In this document: piece by piece, positions 26,989 to 38,600 of the stretch
Layout: each line of letters begins with the position of its first letter
How positions within the stretch are numbered: position 1 is the first letter of the stretch
NCBI GenBank assembly: GCA_964035545.1
Contig: OZ037771.1
Location: 13,272,980-13,336,979, forward strand
Source of the DNA: Bugula neritina
Taxonomy: Eukaryota > Bryozoa > Gymnolaemata > Cheilostomatida > Bugulidae
Length of the DNA stretch: 64,000 bases
Direction: 5' to 3'
The notes under the pieces: model-generated
Seen by the model: the letters and a program-made list of their open reading frames with translations, nothing else
Databases searched by the model: none
What the model was told of the DNA's origin: nothing
Position numbers and translations under genes: made by a program

Positions 26989-28408
26989 CAGTAGCAGTAG
27001 TAGCACAGTATCAATACAGCAGGTAAACTTTCTACTTACCATTGCCTGCTCTATTTTATTGTCTATGGCCACGCCAGTTGCTGCAGCACTACAAAACATA
27101 ACAATTGCATGTGAAAGATGGTATTTTCAATATTTACATATTAACTAGGAAAATTGAGTTGAACCTGTAAGGAGAAACTGGTTCATGAGAAGTCAAAGGT
27201 TTGGTGGTCTTTGCCTTGAGCACATTGTAGCACATTGTAGCACATTGTAGCACGTAGTAGAGTAGATAACTGCAACTAGTTGACCCAAACAAGTGGTGAT
27301 GGAAAATTCCATATTAGGCATATTATTGCACAGGAATAACCAGCGGGACAAGCTGTCCACTATTGGTAACTACTAGAGGCAGACCCTGAGAAATTACTTC
27401 GACTAGCGATTACTACGAGATATGGCTGGTCGTCGACCTACAATTATCCTAGTATTGCCTCTAGTTTCTGCAGGCACTCAGACAACACGCAGCCAACAAC
27501 CTCACTTTTCTGTTCTACTTATACAATTCCTACCCTGGGACTCAACAAGCATCGCCATGAGATACTTCGGGAGTGTTTGGTTTTCAACAGAAGAAAATTC
27601 CTACATACTTCTTAGTTGAACCAAACACGAGGTGGTGAAATTGTAAAAAGCAATATTTAAGTTACAAGCAGTCTGATGATTTTCAAAAATTTAAAAAAAT
27701 TTCAACTAAAAGCCAAGTAAATGAATATTAACTATGAAGGTAAAGATTAGAATAGAGCTCTACTCACTTTATAGAATGCATATTGAGATAAATTCCTAAC
27801 AGTGACAAATAACGCAAAATTATTTTTCAAAACATTTTAAAACCTAGCAGTCTGTAAGAACATTCCCAACTGAAACTTATTCAAAGCGTTTCCACCTGAA
27901 CAGATTTTAATATGCTAAAGAATTTCCTCTACAAAAACTATATGCATATATCATTTCTTCCCACATACCTGTCCTTAAAACAAGAATATTGGTTAACATG
28001 GGCAAGTAGCAAACCCAGCCTGAAATTAGTAGATCAACAGAAATAAAGAGGGGGGAATAACACGTACTCACAAATTTTTAACAAATACTAGGCTGAGCAA
28101 GGGCAATAGCAAGAAGTAGGAGAGACTGAATAAGTCCGACATTGCCGCTGCACAATGGAGTATAACTACCTTTCACTGTGGCTAGGAGAGGTGGGAGAAT
28201 TTAACACAGAGTCAAGACCGAGAAAGAAAGCGTGAGAACTGTCAGCATCTCCTATGCCGCTGTCGACAGACCTGGCTCGGTACGACACTGATGTCTTCTC
28301 CTTGGGCGACAAGATCGCTCTAGAGGTCGATGGTTGCAGAGAGAACATTAAAACACTAGTAGTTGTAGTCACAGGTTTGTTGGTATGACAGAATTGGGGA
28401 GGCACCAT
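25259..28408 (-). CDS. TSC22D: TSC22 domain family protein, short isoform
   Basis: The exons are 28408-28170, then the shared 27088-27040 and 25441-25259: 471 nt, 156 aa, a normal size for short TSC22D forms. The first exon ends in phase 2 at a good donor, as the shared exon requires. Its start ATG has an in-frame stop a few codons upstream. The isoform-specific part contains [18 protein letters not shown] and then a Ser/Pro stretch; it lacks the two long-isoform boxes. The protein keeps the whole TSC22 box and zipper, so it could dimerise with the long form. This implies a second promoter upstream of 28408, inside the long isoform's intron. Confidence 0.85.
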
Positions 28409-31400
28409 TTCTGCCCCCAACTTTGACTAGTAAATGAGCAGGAAGAACGCTAGTTTACGGTTCCATGAAGTACGCTCCTTCTTAGTACGATGGTGCGTGT
28501 ATAATATTAATATTTTCAGCAATCAGCTGTTATTATCTAAGCAAGCAGGGAATTATTGAAATCAATAGCCAATGAAAACAGTTGACACAACGACACCTTC
28601 AAATCTAAATCCATACAGTCGTATCGTGGTGATGGATTATATATAAGTTATTAATACACGATCAATCAGAAAGAATGTTTAATGTGTAAACGCAACAGCA
28701 GAGCATGGAGGTTCAAATACACATTCATTGCATAATAGAAACAAAAGAAATCAATAAAACACTTCAGGCCATTTCGTAATAGCAATAGCAACGACAGGGC
28801 AGCAAGGGCAGCAAACACCATTACTCTACAGCACTACTCTGAACTTGAGATATTGATTACAGTGTTGAATGAGTAAGCAAAAAGATACCTGCCAGCTCTA
28901 GCTCAGAGTAATCAATATGAGGAGAGACTACGCCTAAACATGACACATACATAGATAGAACTAGTGGTGCCAGGCCCAGCTGCCAGGCCCAGCTGACAGG
29001 CCCAGCTGACAACATGGCTGGTTAGAACCCCTAGATGTGTAGAATTAGCTGCTTATCGCAGCAAGTCTTTAGAAAAACCCCCCTCCCCCCACCAGCCCTG
29101 CTTTCCACTCTAAAACCGCGCTAAGGGTTACTAGATTACTATATCTGTTAGATTGCTAAATGGAAGTTTCCAAGTAATCAAGAGGCAACTTAGAAGCCAC
29201 CGAATTGCTTGCATATGACTCCATAACTTTAGATAGCACAATATTACTTAAATGCTTATGAAAGGATGTTTGGCTGTGAAGTACAGAGCGAGTTGAGCTT
29301 AAAACCAGTCTGATGCTGTCAACTGTGTGAAGGTGCTGCCAACTTACCCGTGAGTGAAATGCCTGGTGACACAACTCCACCGCCTCGCCATTTGAGGAGA
29401 GGAGACGGACAGCGAGTTTGACAGCGTCATGTTGCAGATACAGACAGACAGACAGACAGACAGACCAGAACAGAATGAAGAGTCAGCACTGAAGTGACAC
29501 ATAAGACTAGACATGGAGGGGGTGACACTTGACAGGGGTGTAGTAAAAAGGGGCAAGGGGATGTGGATCCAGTAGGGTCAAAAGAGAGATGATTACAATT
29601 TCTCACTCATGAATAACAGCAACAGACAAACTGGGTGACAAAGGCAAGCAAAACCTCAACAAAGAAACATTCTCAAAGTGAAGGGGGCTCATTCCCCCAA
29701 GCATATCAACACATACTGGATCCACCACTTTTAGTGGAGAGGGAAATCAGAAGTACATCTAAGATAGGCTGAGAACTAGGTTGCTGTAAGCTCTTGAGAT
29801 TAGTGAAGTACCCCATGTGGGCAACTAGCTGGGTGTGCCTTTCTTATACTCTCGCAACTGGGAGGTAAAATGCTGCCCCAGTAATTTCACAGCAGAGCAA
29901 ATTGACCTCTAGGGCAGAGTGAAGGCCGCACACTGCAGGTAACATAAACACATTGACCCTCTGTTACCTGAAGTTCACCTTAAACGCTGACCCAAGGAGG
30001 TATATTTACAGCGTGCTGAGTAGATTACAGTTGAATATCTCCAGGAATGATAATATTGTGAAAAGAAAAACACTCATCGTGCTGTCTATTGATTAATTCA
30101 GAAGAAAAGGAGATTTAATGCAATTACCAGGTCGAAGTACTTGCTCAATAACTCATAATTAAATGTATGCAAATATTATTAAATATGTACTCAAAAGCAG
30201 TGTGAAGAAATTAAATTAATAAAAGCCTAATGATTGACAGGTTACAGTGAAAACTAACTTACACATATTAACTGCACACGGGTTCAACTACCTCCACCAT
30301 GCATGAAGAAAAAGAAAAACAACTTTAAAAAAGTTTGTGCAAAAAACCTTCTTAAAAGTAAGCAACACCAACATGATTCAGCACATTTATGTTGAATATA
30401 GGTCTTACCATATATTGAGAATGAACAGAACTTCATGCTGCATGTATGTGAAAAGGACAGATAACTTACAAATACTGATACAGTAGAAATAATAAGAAGT
30501 TATCATTCCTTGGCAGTTAGAGTTCAGTCAGGTCACATGCTGATAATATAATGTATGTACGAATGGGAAGACAGAGGGCAGTATAGATAAGATTGAGAGG
30601 GACATGTGATATTATGTTACAATTTGAATAAGTTTATATCTCAGATGTAGAGAGCAGTAGCTTCTAGTTTCTAGACTGCAGTCAACACACCTTAGTTTAC
30701 ACTGTAATAAATATTTAGTCAGTTTCTAAAATACACTGGATAGAATTAAAATCACTTTATAAGGACACAATTCCAGACCATAGCATAGCAAGACAAAAGG
30801 AACGGCCGAGTAGAGAGGAAGTGAACCCACAATGCAACTCTTAAAGAATGTCAACAGAGTAATGACAGTGGAACCAGTAATATTTCTGTTCTACATGGCG
30901 TTTGCTATCGGAGTGGTGGCATTCCAGCAGACTCTCTACCTCAAACTCTGCTACAAGGAATACAGAAACCTGAGTCTCTGCAGCGACAGCGCCTGGCAGC
31001 AGCAGCACCCCGGAGTTCAGTCTGACACCTCTACCTGGATCTTATACTCCACAATAACCAACCTCGTACCTCTGGTTGTATGCATCATCATGCTCAGTGG
31101 ATACAGCGACAAGAACGGCATCGCCTTAGCCTTAGTTCTGCCTAACATTGGCAGCCTCATAGCGGTGGGTTGGGCGATAGTTCTTACTGTATACATAGAG
31201 TGGGATCCTGTTTTACTCCTACTGACTAATTTCATAGGCGGGGCGACTGGGTACTACCCGACCATGACAATGGCGTGCATGACCTACGTAATCAGAGACC
31301 CGGATGTTAGCAATCTCGGACTACGCATGGCCGTGATAGAGGGCCTACAGGCTTTCTCCACTGCTCTGGGAACAATGGTAGCTGGTCCTCTCATAGAGCT

Positions 31401-34400
31401 GCCTGACGGGCTGACCTACGCCTGGGCTGTGGCAGCAGGGTGCTACGTGCTGTCAATACTAGATCTGACCTTCAGGGTCAAGCGACTGTCGGCCCCGGGG
31501 CAGCAAGGAGAAGAGAGAGAGGGGAGATGCGTTGCACTGCGCAGCTGCTTTGACCTGGACACCATCAAGAAATACTTTGTGGTCATCTTAAGGAGTAGAG
31601 AACAGAGCAAACGTCTCCACCTGTACGTGGTGCTGGCTGGAGCTATGATAAGTTTCCTAGCCTACTCCGGTCTAGTCAACGTCATATTCCTCTACCTCAC
31701 CAAGGAGTACGGGCAGAGTTTGACTCAGTACAGCGTATACGTGGGACTCGGCTGTATCGCTGCTCTGTTCGGCAGCACCGTCCTCGTACGAGTGTTCACC
31801 GTCAACTACCCTCTGAGTGACATGTCCTTCGCTGTGGTTGGCTCAGCCGTAACCACCATATACTACATACTACTCGGCTACGCCGACCAGCCCGGGGCCT
31901 ATTGGGCGGCCCCCGTATTCAACATCTTCCTGGGATACGTGGCGATTGGGAGCCGACTCTACATATCTCACACCCTAGAGAGCCACGAGCAGGCGGGGGG
32001 CATGGGATTCTTCTCTCTAGTCCAGTCGGTGGTGGGGCTGGCGGCGAGTGCTCTATATAACACAGTCTACCCGCTGTCCCTCCACTTCTGGCCAGGAGTC
32101 TGCTGCACGCTGTCTGCCTTCCTGTCCATCATCACCATACCCATGTTCACCCTAGTGCGCTGCCGTGACATCAGAAATGGCGCTGACTCGCCGGCAGCAG
32201 AACACAACCAAACAGCAGACAGAAAGACTGAGTTTTATTCCTCTTATAACAAAGCGAGTGAAACCACAAGACTGCTGAGTTAAGGCCAAAACCAAGTGGC
32301 AACGTGGGACATGGTGGGATACAGAGTAAACTCCTAAGGGGGAAACATGGTTCTATATAGTGTACCCAGTACTGTGATATTTTAATACTTTATACAACAT
32401 TATATTCTGAAACTTATATATTATTTATTTTTGGTATCTGCTATTCTATGTTCGTTATACTTCTCACTCTTTATTGTTCCGTCCACCTAGACTTGACAAT
32501 AATCAAATACATTGAGCCAGAGCTACTTTCCAGTGTTTTATTAGAGGAGGTGGGGGGGGGGGGTTGCTATAACTTCCCTGTATACCCAATATTATGGCAT
32601 ATTGTTTATTCAACTGACCACAGGCTAGACTTAGGCTAAACACTGAGCAACTCTGTTTATATAAAAGTTACATTAAACAGAAGTCCTAAATACCAACCCA
32701 CAACTTTCCTAATCTAGTAAAACAGATGAGCTAGGAACTGATTGTGAAATTAATGTGAACCTGAGGTCATGTGTACTTGATGATAATGAGTGGTTATCAG
32801 CAGAAAACATGACCAAAGATTATCCCACACCATACTCTTTGACTACCCATATTGACAGGCGGAGTAAACAGTGTATGAGCAAGACACAGGGAAGAAATAC
32901 ACCATCTAATTTATGTCCCAATAAAAGCACTACTAGAGAGTTGTCTGTCCCAAAACAGCATACTGAAGAGAGAGCATAACTCCGAATTATAAAAAACCAA
33001 ACGCAGCAATGCTGAGTGAATTAGTTTTACATGATACATGATTGTATCTACAAACTATTGCAAATAATACACTACTCTAGTAACGTAACTAATAAAAACT
33101 CTGTTAACTTACACATTTGCTTGTAATCTACACTCACACACACTACTCTGTCAACTTACTCCTGTGATATACACTTACTCCTGTGATATACACTTACTCT
33201 TGTGACATACACTTACTTCTGTGACATACACTTACTCTTGTGACATACACTTACTCCTGTGATATACACTCACTCCTGTGATATACACTTACTCTGCATC
33301 GGCCTGCTCTCCGTCACTTCCTGTGATACTGGCAGCGGCAGCAGGGTCCACCAACTCTGTCAGATTTGCTGCCAAGTCTTTCACCCCTCCAAACGGTTCC
33401 TGCGTCTCTGGAATATTCTCCGCATCCTGCCGCTCCTTGACGATGCCGCTAGGAGTTGAAGCAGAGGTGGCTGCCGGCTTTGCTCCGACATCTGCGAGAA
33501 AACCAGGTGATGTCAGAGAAGAAATGGCATCAGCTGCGTGAACCAGGCCACTTATTAGCTTAACAGACAAAGTAGGTGCAGTAATTGAGAATAGCCTGTG
33601 TTCTAGATTAGAAATGTAGCATAAGAAGTGATGTTTCAGCAAGAATTTCAAACCAAAATTTATTAATAAAATTAAAGAACTTAGGCTATCTCAGTTTCTC
33701 CACTACTGCTCCTAAATGAAACAGACAGACATTGCCTGGAATTCACCACAACCAGACAACCACCCATCAATCTGACAGGACAGCCAGGGCCCAGAACACT
33801 AAATATATTTTAGATGATTCCAGGGAACAACTTATTGGATGCTTGTGGTTGTCACAACTTAACTAGAGGCTACAGTTTGCTAACAAACAACTATTTGCAA
33901 CACAGCAATCTTAGACATGAAGAGTTGCCTGACCTTGGATAGAGCTAAAGTACAGCCTAAGCTCCACAGCAGAGATAGGGGCACTAGTGAAGCCCCCCAC
34001 ACTAAAGCAGGTGACTAGCAGAAACCCTCTCCCAATGGGCCACACAGATAGTAAAATATAACATCTGCACAGGAAGTAACCTGTTTCCATAGCAACATGT
34101 CAACATAACTTCCTTAGTTTCTCCCACTAATATGTAGTTATATTTTGACCCTCGTTACACAATCTTTTTGTAAACCCAAACCAATAACTACTGTTCAATA
34201 GCTCCATAGCATTTCAATTGACCTAAATTACTGCATCTTCACTAGATAGAGCAGGGAGGAGACAACTTCAGTTACCTGCTGCTTTCAGCTTGTCTTTGAT
34301 TAGGGATTGACTATCAGGGTTGTTGGCGGCTGAAAGGGGGGCAACTCCGGGTACTGTGTTAACTGCGTGGGGTACAGAAGTCTACAATAAGCAAGAACAG

Positions 34401-37047
34401 ACGTGTTGGCAGTAAATATTTAGATATCATAGCATGCAGTAGCAGATATTTAAGGGCCAAAAGTTTACTATTGGAATAGATATACTAATAGTGCAAGAAA
34501 TCGCTGCATCTCTAAAAGGCTAATCTATTCACACAGTTTACGATACAACTTGAATTCAACACAGGGCAGCCTTGATTGTAAATATCACCACTGAGTGAGG
34601 GGGAAACAACAGCAACTCTGAACAAGTGTTGGCACGGCCAACTCTTCTCCCAAACCAACAGCCGTAGATACCTAACTAAGGCTACTTGATAACTACACAC
34701 TCGCCATTGGCTGTTATACTGGAGTGAGTTTGACATATGAATGCTTCACGTTACCACAGCTGATAATTATATGCTGTGTGATGTAAGAGCCAAGAGGAAG
34801 AGAGAATTATAATTACATAGAAAAGTACACCCAGCAAACTGCTCTGGGCTTCCATCAGCTCCCCACGTGACAAGCTAATATGACCCAGATTAGACTGTAG
34901 GCCTGAGCGGCGCAACAATACTATCCTTACATAGTCATGTACTTTCAGACTGTGGCAGTGCGAGTTTATTACCAGTAAACACATTCCTGGAATAGCTGCA
35001 ACCACCAGATGGCCTCATCAATATCTGGTTAGACATGGCAACTTTTGACTTGCATTGAGTTAGTTGAACTATGACCACCCATACATAATGTGAAATATAG
35101 AACATTCAACATTCCAGTAGTAGCTGCAGTATTGGAAAACCAAAACATTTTATAATGTAGCAAACCTACTTCCTAGTGATTTCAAACCAATTTTTTTACA
35201 AACTCAATTGATTCTGAACTAAATGATCAGAGGAAGTGGTCTCTGTGAACTGGTGGCAGTAAGAGTCAGCAGATGGCTAAGTGAGTCGCTGCGGCAGCAG
35301 CTAGCAGACTACTGTGGCTAATATAAACAGCAGTTCAACAGAACAAGCCACATCTAATAGCCACCAAAGGGCTTACATTTTTGAAATATTGGAAAAGTTT
35401 ACTAGTATAGGCAGCTTTTAAATGAGAAGATGAACACCAGGCTGAGTTAGAGCTGCAGTGACTAATAGTTTGAATGAATGCACTGTTTGTAATCTACTGC
35501 AGTTTACTGTGTCTGCTGCAGTTATCTGTGTCTGCTGTACTTTTGTATCTTGCAATTTAACAAACTAGGCAATTACTAACCAAAACTGATTTAAGTAGAC
35601 ACTTGCACGCATCTGTCACAAGGTCAAGAGTTCACAAACATCTGCAGAGTTGAAAGACCTCCAGAAATCTCTCAACAAACTGTGGCAATATGAACCAGAG
35701 AGCAACACCATGTTATATACAAAAGTACAGCTGAGATAGCTATCTGCAGCAGATATAGCAAATTGCAGCGGACACAGTACACTGTAGCAGACACAGTAAA
35801 CTGTAGCAGATTGCAAACAGTGCATTTATTCAAACCATTAGTCACTGCAGCTCTAACTCAGCCTGGTGTTCATAGGTTCACCTCAGATCCTACAAACTGC
35901 AGCCTATCAAGCACAGCCAACTGACAAGCTGGTAGTAATAGAGAGCAAAGGCTATGGGATAGAATATGGCATTAGTAAGGCAAGAAGCTAAGCCTACCTG
36001 AGTATTGAGAGGTGTGGTGGTAGCAGGGTCTACGTTAGCAACATGCTGTGGCCCATGAGCGGCCAGCGTGACAGATTGTTGGGCCGCTGTCGGGGCTACT
36101 CTATTTACAACTGCGGCAGCATTGGCTAGTTGGTTAGCAGCATTACCTACGTTGACAATAGTACTGTGTCCATCAGCAGTCACAATCTTATCTCCGGCCG
36201 TCATATCGTGTTTGTCATTTGTGCTATTGTAAGTGTTCAAGTGTGAATTGGTGTTTACAGTAGGTGTGTTTCTGTCCACGTGACCAGACGCAACGTCCTG
36301 CGCAGACACGTGGCTGTAGCCCCCACCGGACACGTGGTGTGGCGGGTGAGGCTGAATACTGACTTGTGGTTGGTTGGGCAGCGCGCTGCTGACGCTAGTG
36401 GTGTTGGCGACACCGGCCAGGGGGTTTTTGGAGGGGTCGTCCACACCGTGCACGTAGTGTGTAGAACTGGCTCGGCTTGAGTTGCCACTTTCTGACGATG
36501 GCTTCTTGTGATTGTTCAAATCTGTGTTAATCTTAGTACTGTGAGCTAAGTCCGAGTGCGCGGACGTGTAGTCCGACACTTTCCACCTGCCGACCGTGTA
36601 CGGCTCCCGCTTCTGAATCTTAACGACCTTGAACCTACTCCCTGAGTCGACCTTCTCCTGGCGCTGCTCGGTACGAGGCGGCACCGGCTGCGTCTTTACG
36701 ACTGTGGATATATTCGACAGTGGAGAAGGGCTGTCCTCCACATCTGTCTGAACCAGCGAGTCCTCTACCGCACTCTCGTCGTCCTCCTCGCCAAAACTGT
36801 GACGGCCATCCTGGCTGCTGCCCTTCTGCGTGTGCAAGGTCACGCTGGTTATTTTAAATGTACTCTGCTTTGGTTTCTGCTCCACCGACTCGGATGAGTC
36901 CCGTCTACCCAGCTCCGAGACGTTCGATCTCACGCCGTTCACCTTCTCCACGGGAGCGGTGGCAGTGCCTGCAATCTGGTCTAAGTGGTTAGTCATGGTT
37001 CGTTCGACCCTGTCGGGGTTTACATCGGCACCCTCGTTACCTGACAT
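25259..37047 (-). CDS. TSC22D: TSC22 domain family protein, long isoform
   Basis: TSC22D proteins are leucine-zipper regulators that form homo- and heterodimers. Exons: 37047-35998, 34381-34276, 33491-33293, 27088-27040, 25441-25259. The sum is 1587 nt, 528 aa, with matching phases. Residues 61-71 ([10 protein letters not shown]) match the first conserved long-isoform box, and 135-161 (SRFKVVKIQ...GRWKVSDY) match the second. The middle is rich in Asn, Ser and His. The C-terminus is the TSC22 domain: [12 protein letters not shown], then [18 protein letters not shown], then a leucine zipper. The AM/DLVK exon border falls where vertebrate TSC22D genes have it. The first coding exon has an acceptor at 37093-37094 and stays open upstream of ATG 37047, so a 5' exon is likely. 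The intron 27089-33292 contains the opposite-strand SLC46 gene and the short-isoform start. Confidence 0.9.
26584..27004. repeat. Long GTA trinucleotide microsatellite
   Basis: About 420 bp of GTA repeats, with GCA, ACT and GGT interruptions, sit in the TSC22D intron just downstream (minus strand) of the 49-bp exon at 27040-27088. The array ends only about 35 bp from that exon's donor. Long poly-Val or poly-Leu frames here are artefacts. Confidence 0.97.
27218..27254. repeat. 12-bp tandem repeat
   Basis: Three exact copies of CACATTGTAGCA lie in the TSC22D intron. Confidence 0.85.
28409..30831. other. TSC22D intron between the short-isoform exon and the SLC46 gene
   Basis: This region should contain two promoters, one for the short TSC22D form on the minus strand and one for the SLC46 gene on the plus strand. 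It also has a 12-bp repeat (CAGGCCCAGCTG type) at 28972-29008, a CAGA run at 29444-29464 and a possible alternative TSC22D first exon at 29348-29391. Nothing else is supported. Confidence 0.5.
29348..29391 (-). CDS. TSC22D: Candidate alternative first exon of TSC22D
   Basis: On the minus strand an ATG at 29391 opens 14 codons plus two bases. It ends at a strong donor (CACGG followed by GTAAGT). The phase fits the shared exon at 27088, which would give a protein of about 90 aa: a short Arg/His-containing leader followed by the TSC22 domain. Vertebrate TSC22D genes also use several first exons. No conserved peptide supports it, and a phase match happens one time in three by chance. Confidence 0.35.
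30832..32283 (+). CDS. SLC46-family (proton-coupled folate transporter-like) MFS transporter, intronless
   Basis: One uninterrupted frame of 483 aa, normal for SLC46 proteins, which are proton-coupled 12-helix carriers of the plasma or lysosomal membrane; SLC46A1 carries folate. The family-typical [12 protein letters not shown] opens helix 1. A DKNG loop motif follows helix 2 ([12 protein letters not shown], compare SDHYGR in SLC46A3). There is a hydrophilic central loop near residues 220-260, and later helices include [13 protein letters not shown]. The C-terminal tail ends in ETTRLLS, a short acidic/dileucine-like end that could be a sorting signal. The start is ATG 30832. The gene lies antisense inside the largest TSC22D intron. 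Lack of introns could reflect retroposition or intron loss; no poly(A) tract or target duplication was recognised. The substrate cannot be told from sequence, and the paralogue is not assigned. An AATAAA is at 32920-32925. Confidence 0.85.
   Translation: MQLLKNVNRVMTVEPVIFLFYMAFAIGVVAFQQTLYLKLCYKEYRNLSLCSDSAWQQQHPGVQSDTSTWILYSTITNLVPLVVCIIMLSGYSDKNGIALALVLPNIGSLIAVGWAIVLTVYIEWDPVLLLLTNFIGGATGYYPTMTMACMTYVIRDPDVSNLGLRMAVIEGLQAFSTALGTMVAGPLIELPDGLTYAWAVAAGCYVLSILDLTFRVKRLSAPGQQGEEREGRCVALRSCFDLDTIKKYFVVILRSREQSKRLHLYVVLAGAMISFLAYSGLVNVIFLYLTKEYGQSLTQYSVYVGLGCIAALFGSTVLVRVFTVNYPLSDMSFAVVGSAVTTIYYILLGYADQPGAYWAAPVFNIFLGYVAIGSRLYISHTLESHEQAGGMGFFSLVQSVVGLAASALYNTVYPLSLHFWPGVCCTLSAFLSIITIPMFTLVRCRDIRNGADSPAAEHNQTADRKTEFYSSYNKASETTRLLS
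32284..33292. other. SLC46 3' region and TSC22D intron
   Basis: No coding exon was found. A long G run occurs near 32552. A 19-bp tandem repeat (CACTTACTCCTGTGATATA type) spans 33140-33295 and reaches into the splice donor of the TSC22D exon ending at 33293. Confidence 0.55.
33140..33295. repeat. 19-bp tandem repeat overlapping a splice donor
   Basis: About eight copies of TTACTCCTGTGATATACAC. The last copy runs into the donor of TSC22D exon 33491-33293. On the minus strand each copy carries a GTAAG or GAGTAAGTG-like word, so the array contains many donor look-alikes. Confidence 0.85.
33571..33718 (+). repeat. Dispersed repeat, family A copy 1
   Basis: About 148 bp are closely similar to 46133-46281 in the same orientation. 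They share GAAATGTAGCATAAGAAGT, a TCAAACCAAAATTTA segment and CTCCACTACTGCTCCTAAAT. The copy lies in a TSC22D intron. No coding capacity was seen. Confidence 0.85.
34738..34935 (+). repeat. Dispersed repeat, family B copy 1
   Basis: About 200 bp match 39617-39835 at high identity and in the same orientation, beginning TTGACATATGAAT and ending near CCTTACATA. It lies in a TSC22D intron. The second copy sits upstream of ALG5. Confidence 0.9.
35431..35872. mobile_element. MITE-like foldback element with long terminal inverted repeats
   Basis: The left arm, 35431-35548, starts TGAACACCAGGCTGAG. The right arm, 35717-35872, is its reverse complement with about 38 bp of extra CTGCAG-type repeats. 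The 170-bp centre has no convincing coding sequence. The element lies in a TSC22D intron, about 125 bp from the end of the large exon at 35998. No target-site duplication was recognised. Confidence 0.8.
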
Positions 37048-37319
37048 TAACCTCAGAGACAGGCTCGCATTCGGTAGACACCAACTGTCAACCTGTAAAT
37101 CACATAACTCATTAGAAACTTTTACAGACATGAAATACAGTTGAAGAGAAATGGGCAAAGTTTGAAGAATAAATCTATCAAGTTTTCTTAATGAATCACA
37201 TGAATGTTGATTAACTTCTTAAGATGGTGGGCAGAAAGTTTAGTATGTGCTTTCTCATACATTAAAACTGCACTAATTGCATTGCAATAGAATAGCAGTT
37301 GATTGGCAAATAAACGATC

Positions 37320-37480
37320 TAAATAGTGAGTATACAGAGTAGTGAGTAGACAGAGTAGTGAGTAGACAGAGTAGTGAGTTTACAGAGTAGTAAGTATACA
37401 GAGTAGTAAGTATACAGAGTAGTGAGTAGACAGAGTAGTGAGTAGACAGAGTAGTGAGTAGACAGAGTAGTGAGTAGACA
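37320..37480. repeat. 16-bp tandem repeat
   Basis: About ten copies of CAGAGTAGTGAGTAGA, with TATA and TTTA variants, lie just upstream of the long TSC22D isoform. Confidence 0.9.
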
Positions 37481-37849
37481 AAGTGTTACAACGTGGATAT
37501 TATAATGATTGAAACACAAAACCCCAACATCGAATAAAATTTGTCTTAAGGCAATTAATGATGAACTGCACAATAAATCTTACGATCACAAAGTTAGCCA
37601 TACAAAGTTGAAGCAGATGCAACCCATGAAATATGTATAGAAGTATTCCACATGACACTTGAACCCAAACTCATGGTCACAACCATAGGTTAGGCGGAGT
37701 TATAGAAGTTTAAAAAACTAAAATGTATTAAAAAACAGCTTATCAATTTACAATTGTTACTGATTCAAGCTATGAAGCATAAAATCTAAATTACCACTAT
37801 TAGTAAATCACTAAATGTACAGCAAAACTTAACTTTTTAGCTAACTCTT

Positions 37850-38600
37850 ACTAACTCCAATACTATTTCCAACATCAATGTGAATGCCAATACGAAGAAT
37901 AATATGATTTAGGAGACTATGAGTATCAGTATGACTATGACTATCAGTATCACTATCAGTATGTCTACAGTTAATACTCTTAGTTTTACTTTTAGCTCTA
38001 ATTCTTACTTCCGAGTCTAGTTGATCATCACCACGATCATCATCATCATGCACTTGCAGCTTTGCTGATTAAACTTGGTTACTTGACCTAATAATACACT
38101 ATGATTATTACTATTAGTATTAGTTATTATACTGATACTCAAGGTCATGCTCATACTGATATTGATACTAATAATATCAATAGTGTATTAGTTAGACTGT
38201 TAAACTAGAGCACTAATTATTACTTATAGTTATTCACACTAAATTATTGAATTAATATTAATAATAAATTATAATTGCGAGTTAAAACAAATAATGGGCC
38301 CTATTTACTTGTAAGTTGTAACACTAACTCTAAGCCCCTAAATCTAGGTCTTCTACTTTTGCTCTTCACTCTTCAGCTATAAGCATAAGTATTACTATTA
38401 GTATAATAATTCAAATTGTAATACTAATAATATTAATTACTCATTTACTATTGGTATTAATAGTTATATTTTTATTTTTTATTAATAATATTAATATTTA
38501 ATAACAATTTATAATAATAATATTATGATTAATAATAATATTATTAATCACTTTCAATTTCAACTTGAACTTGAGTTCAATTGCCATTCAACTTCAGCAT
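37850..38600. repeat. Degenerate hexamer-like low-complexity tract
   Basis: The region is built of loosely repeated 6-bp words such as TATCAG, TATGAC and TACTAT, then TTAATA-rich DNA, then CTTGAA/TTCAAC-type words at 38550-38640. It is not a clean tandem array. Similar tracts occur at 1-760, 22440-22550 and 39290-39600. Confidence 0.6.
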
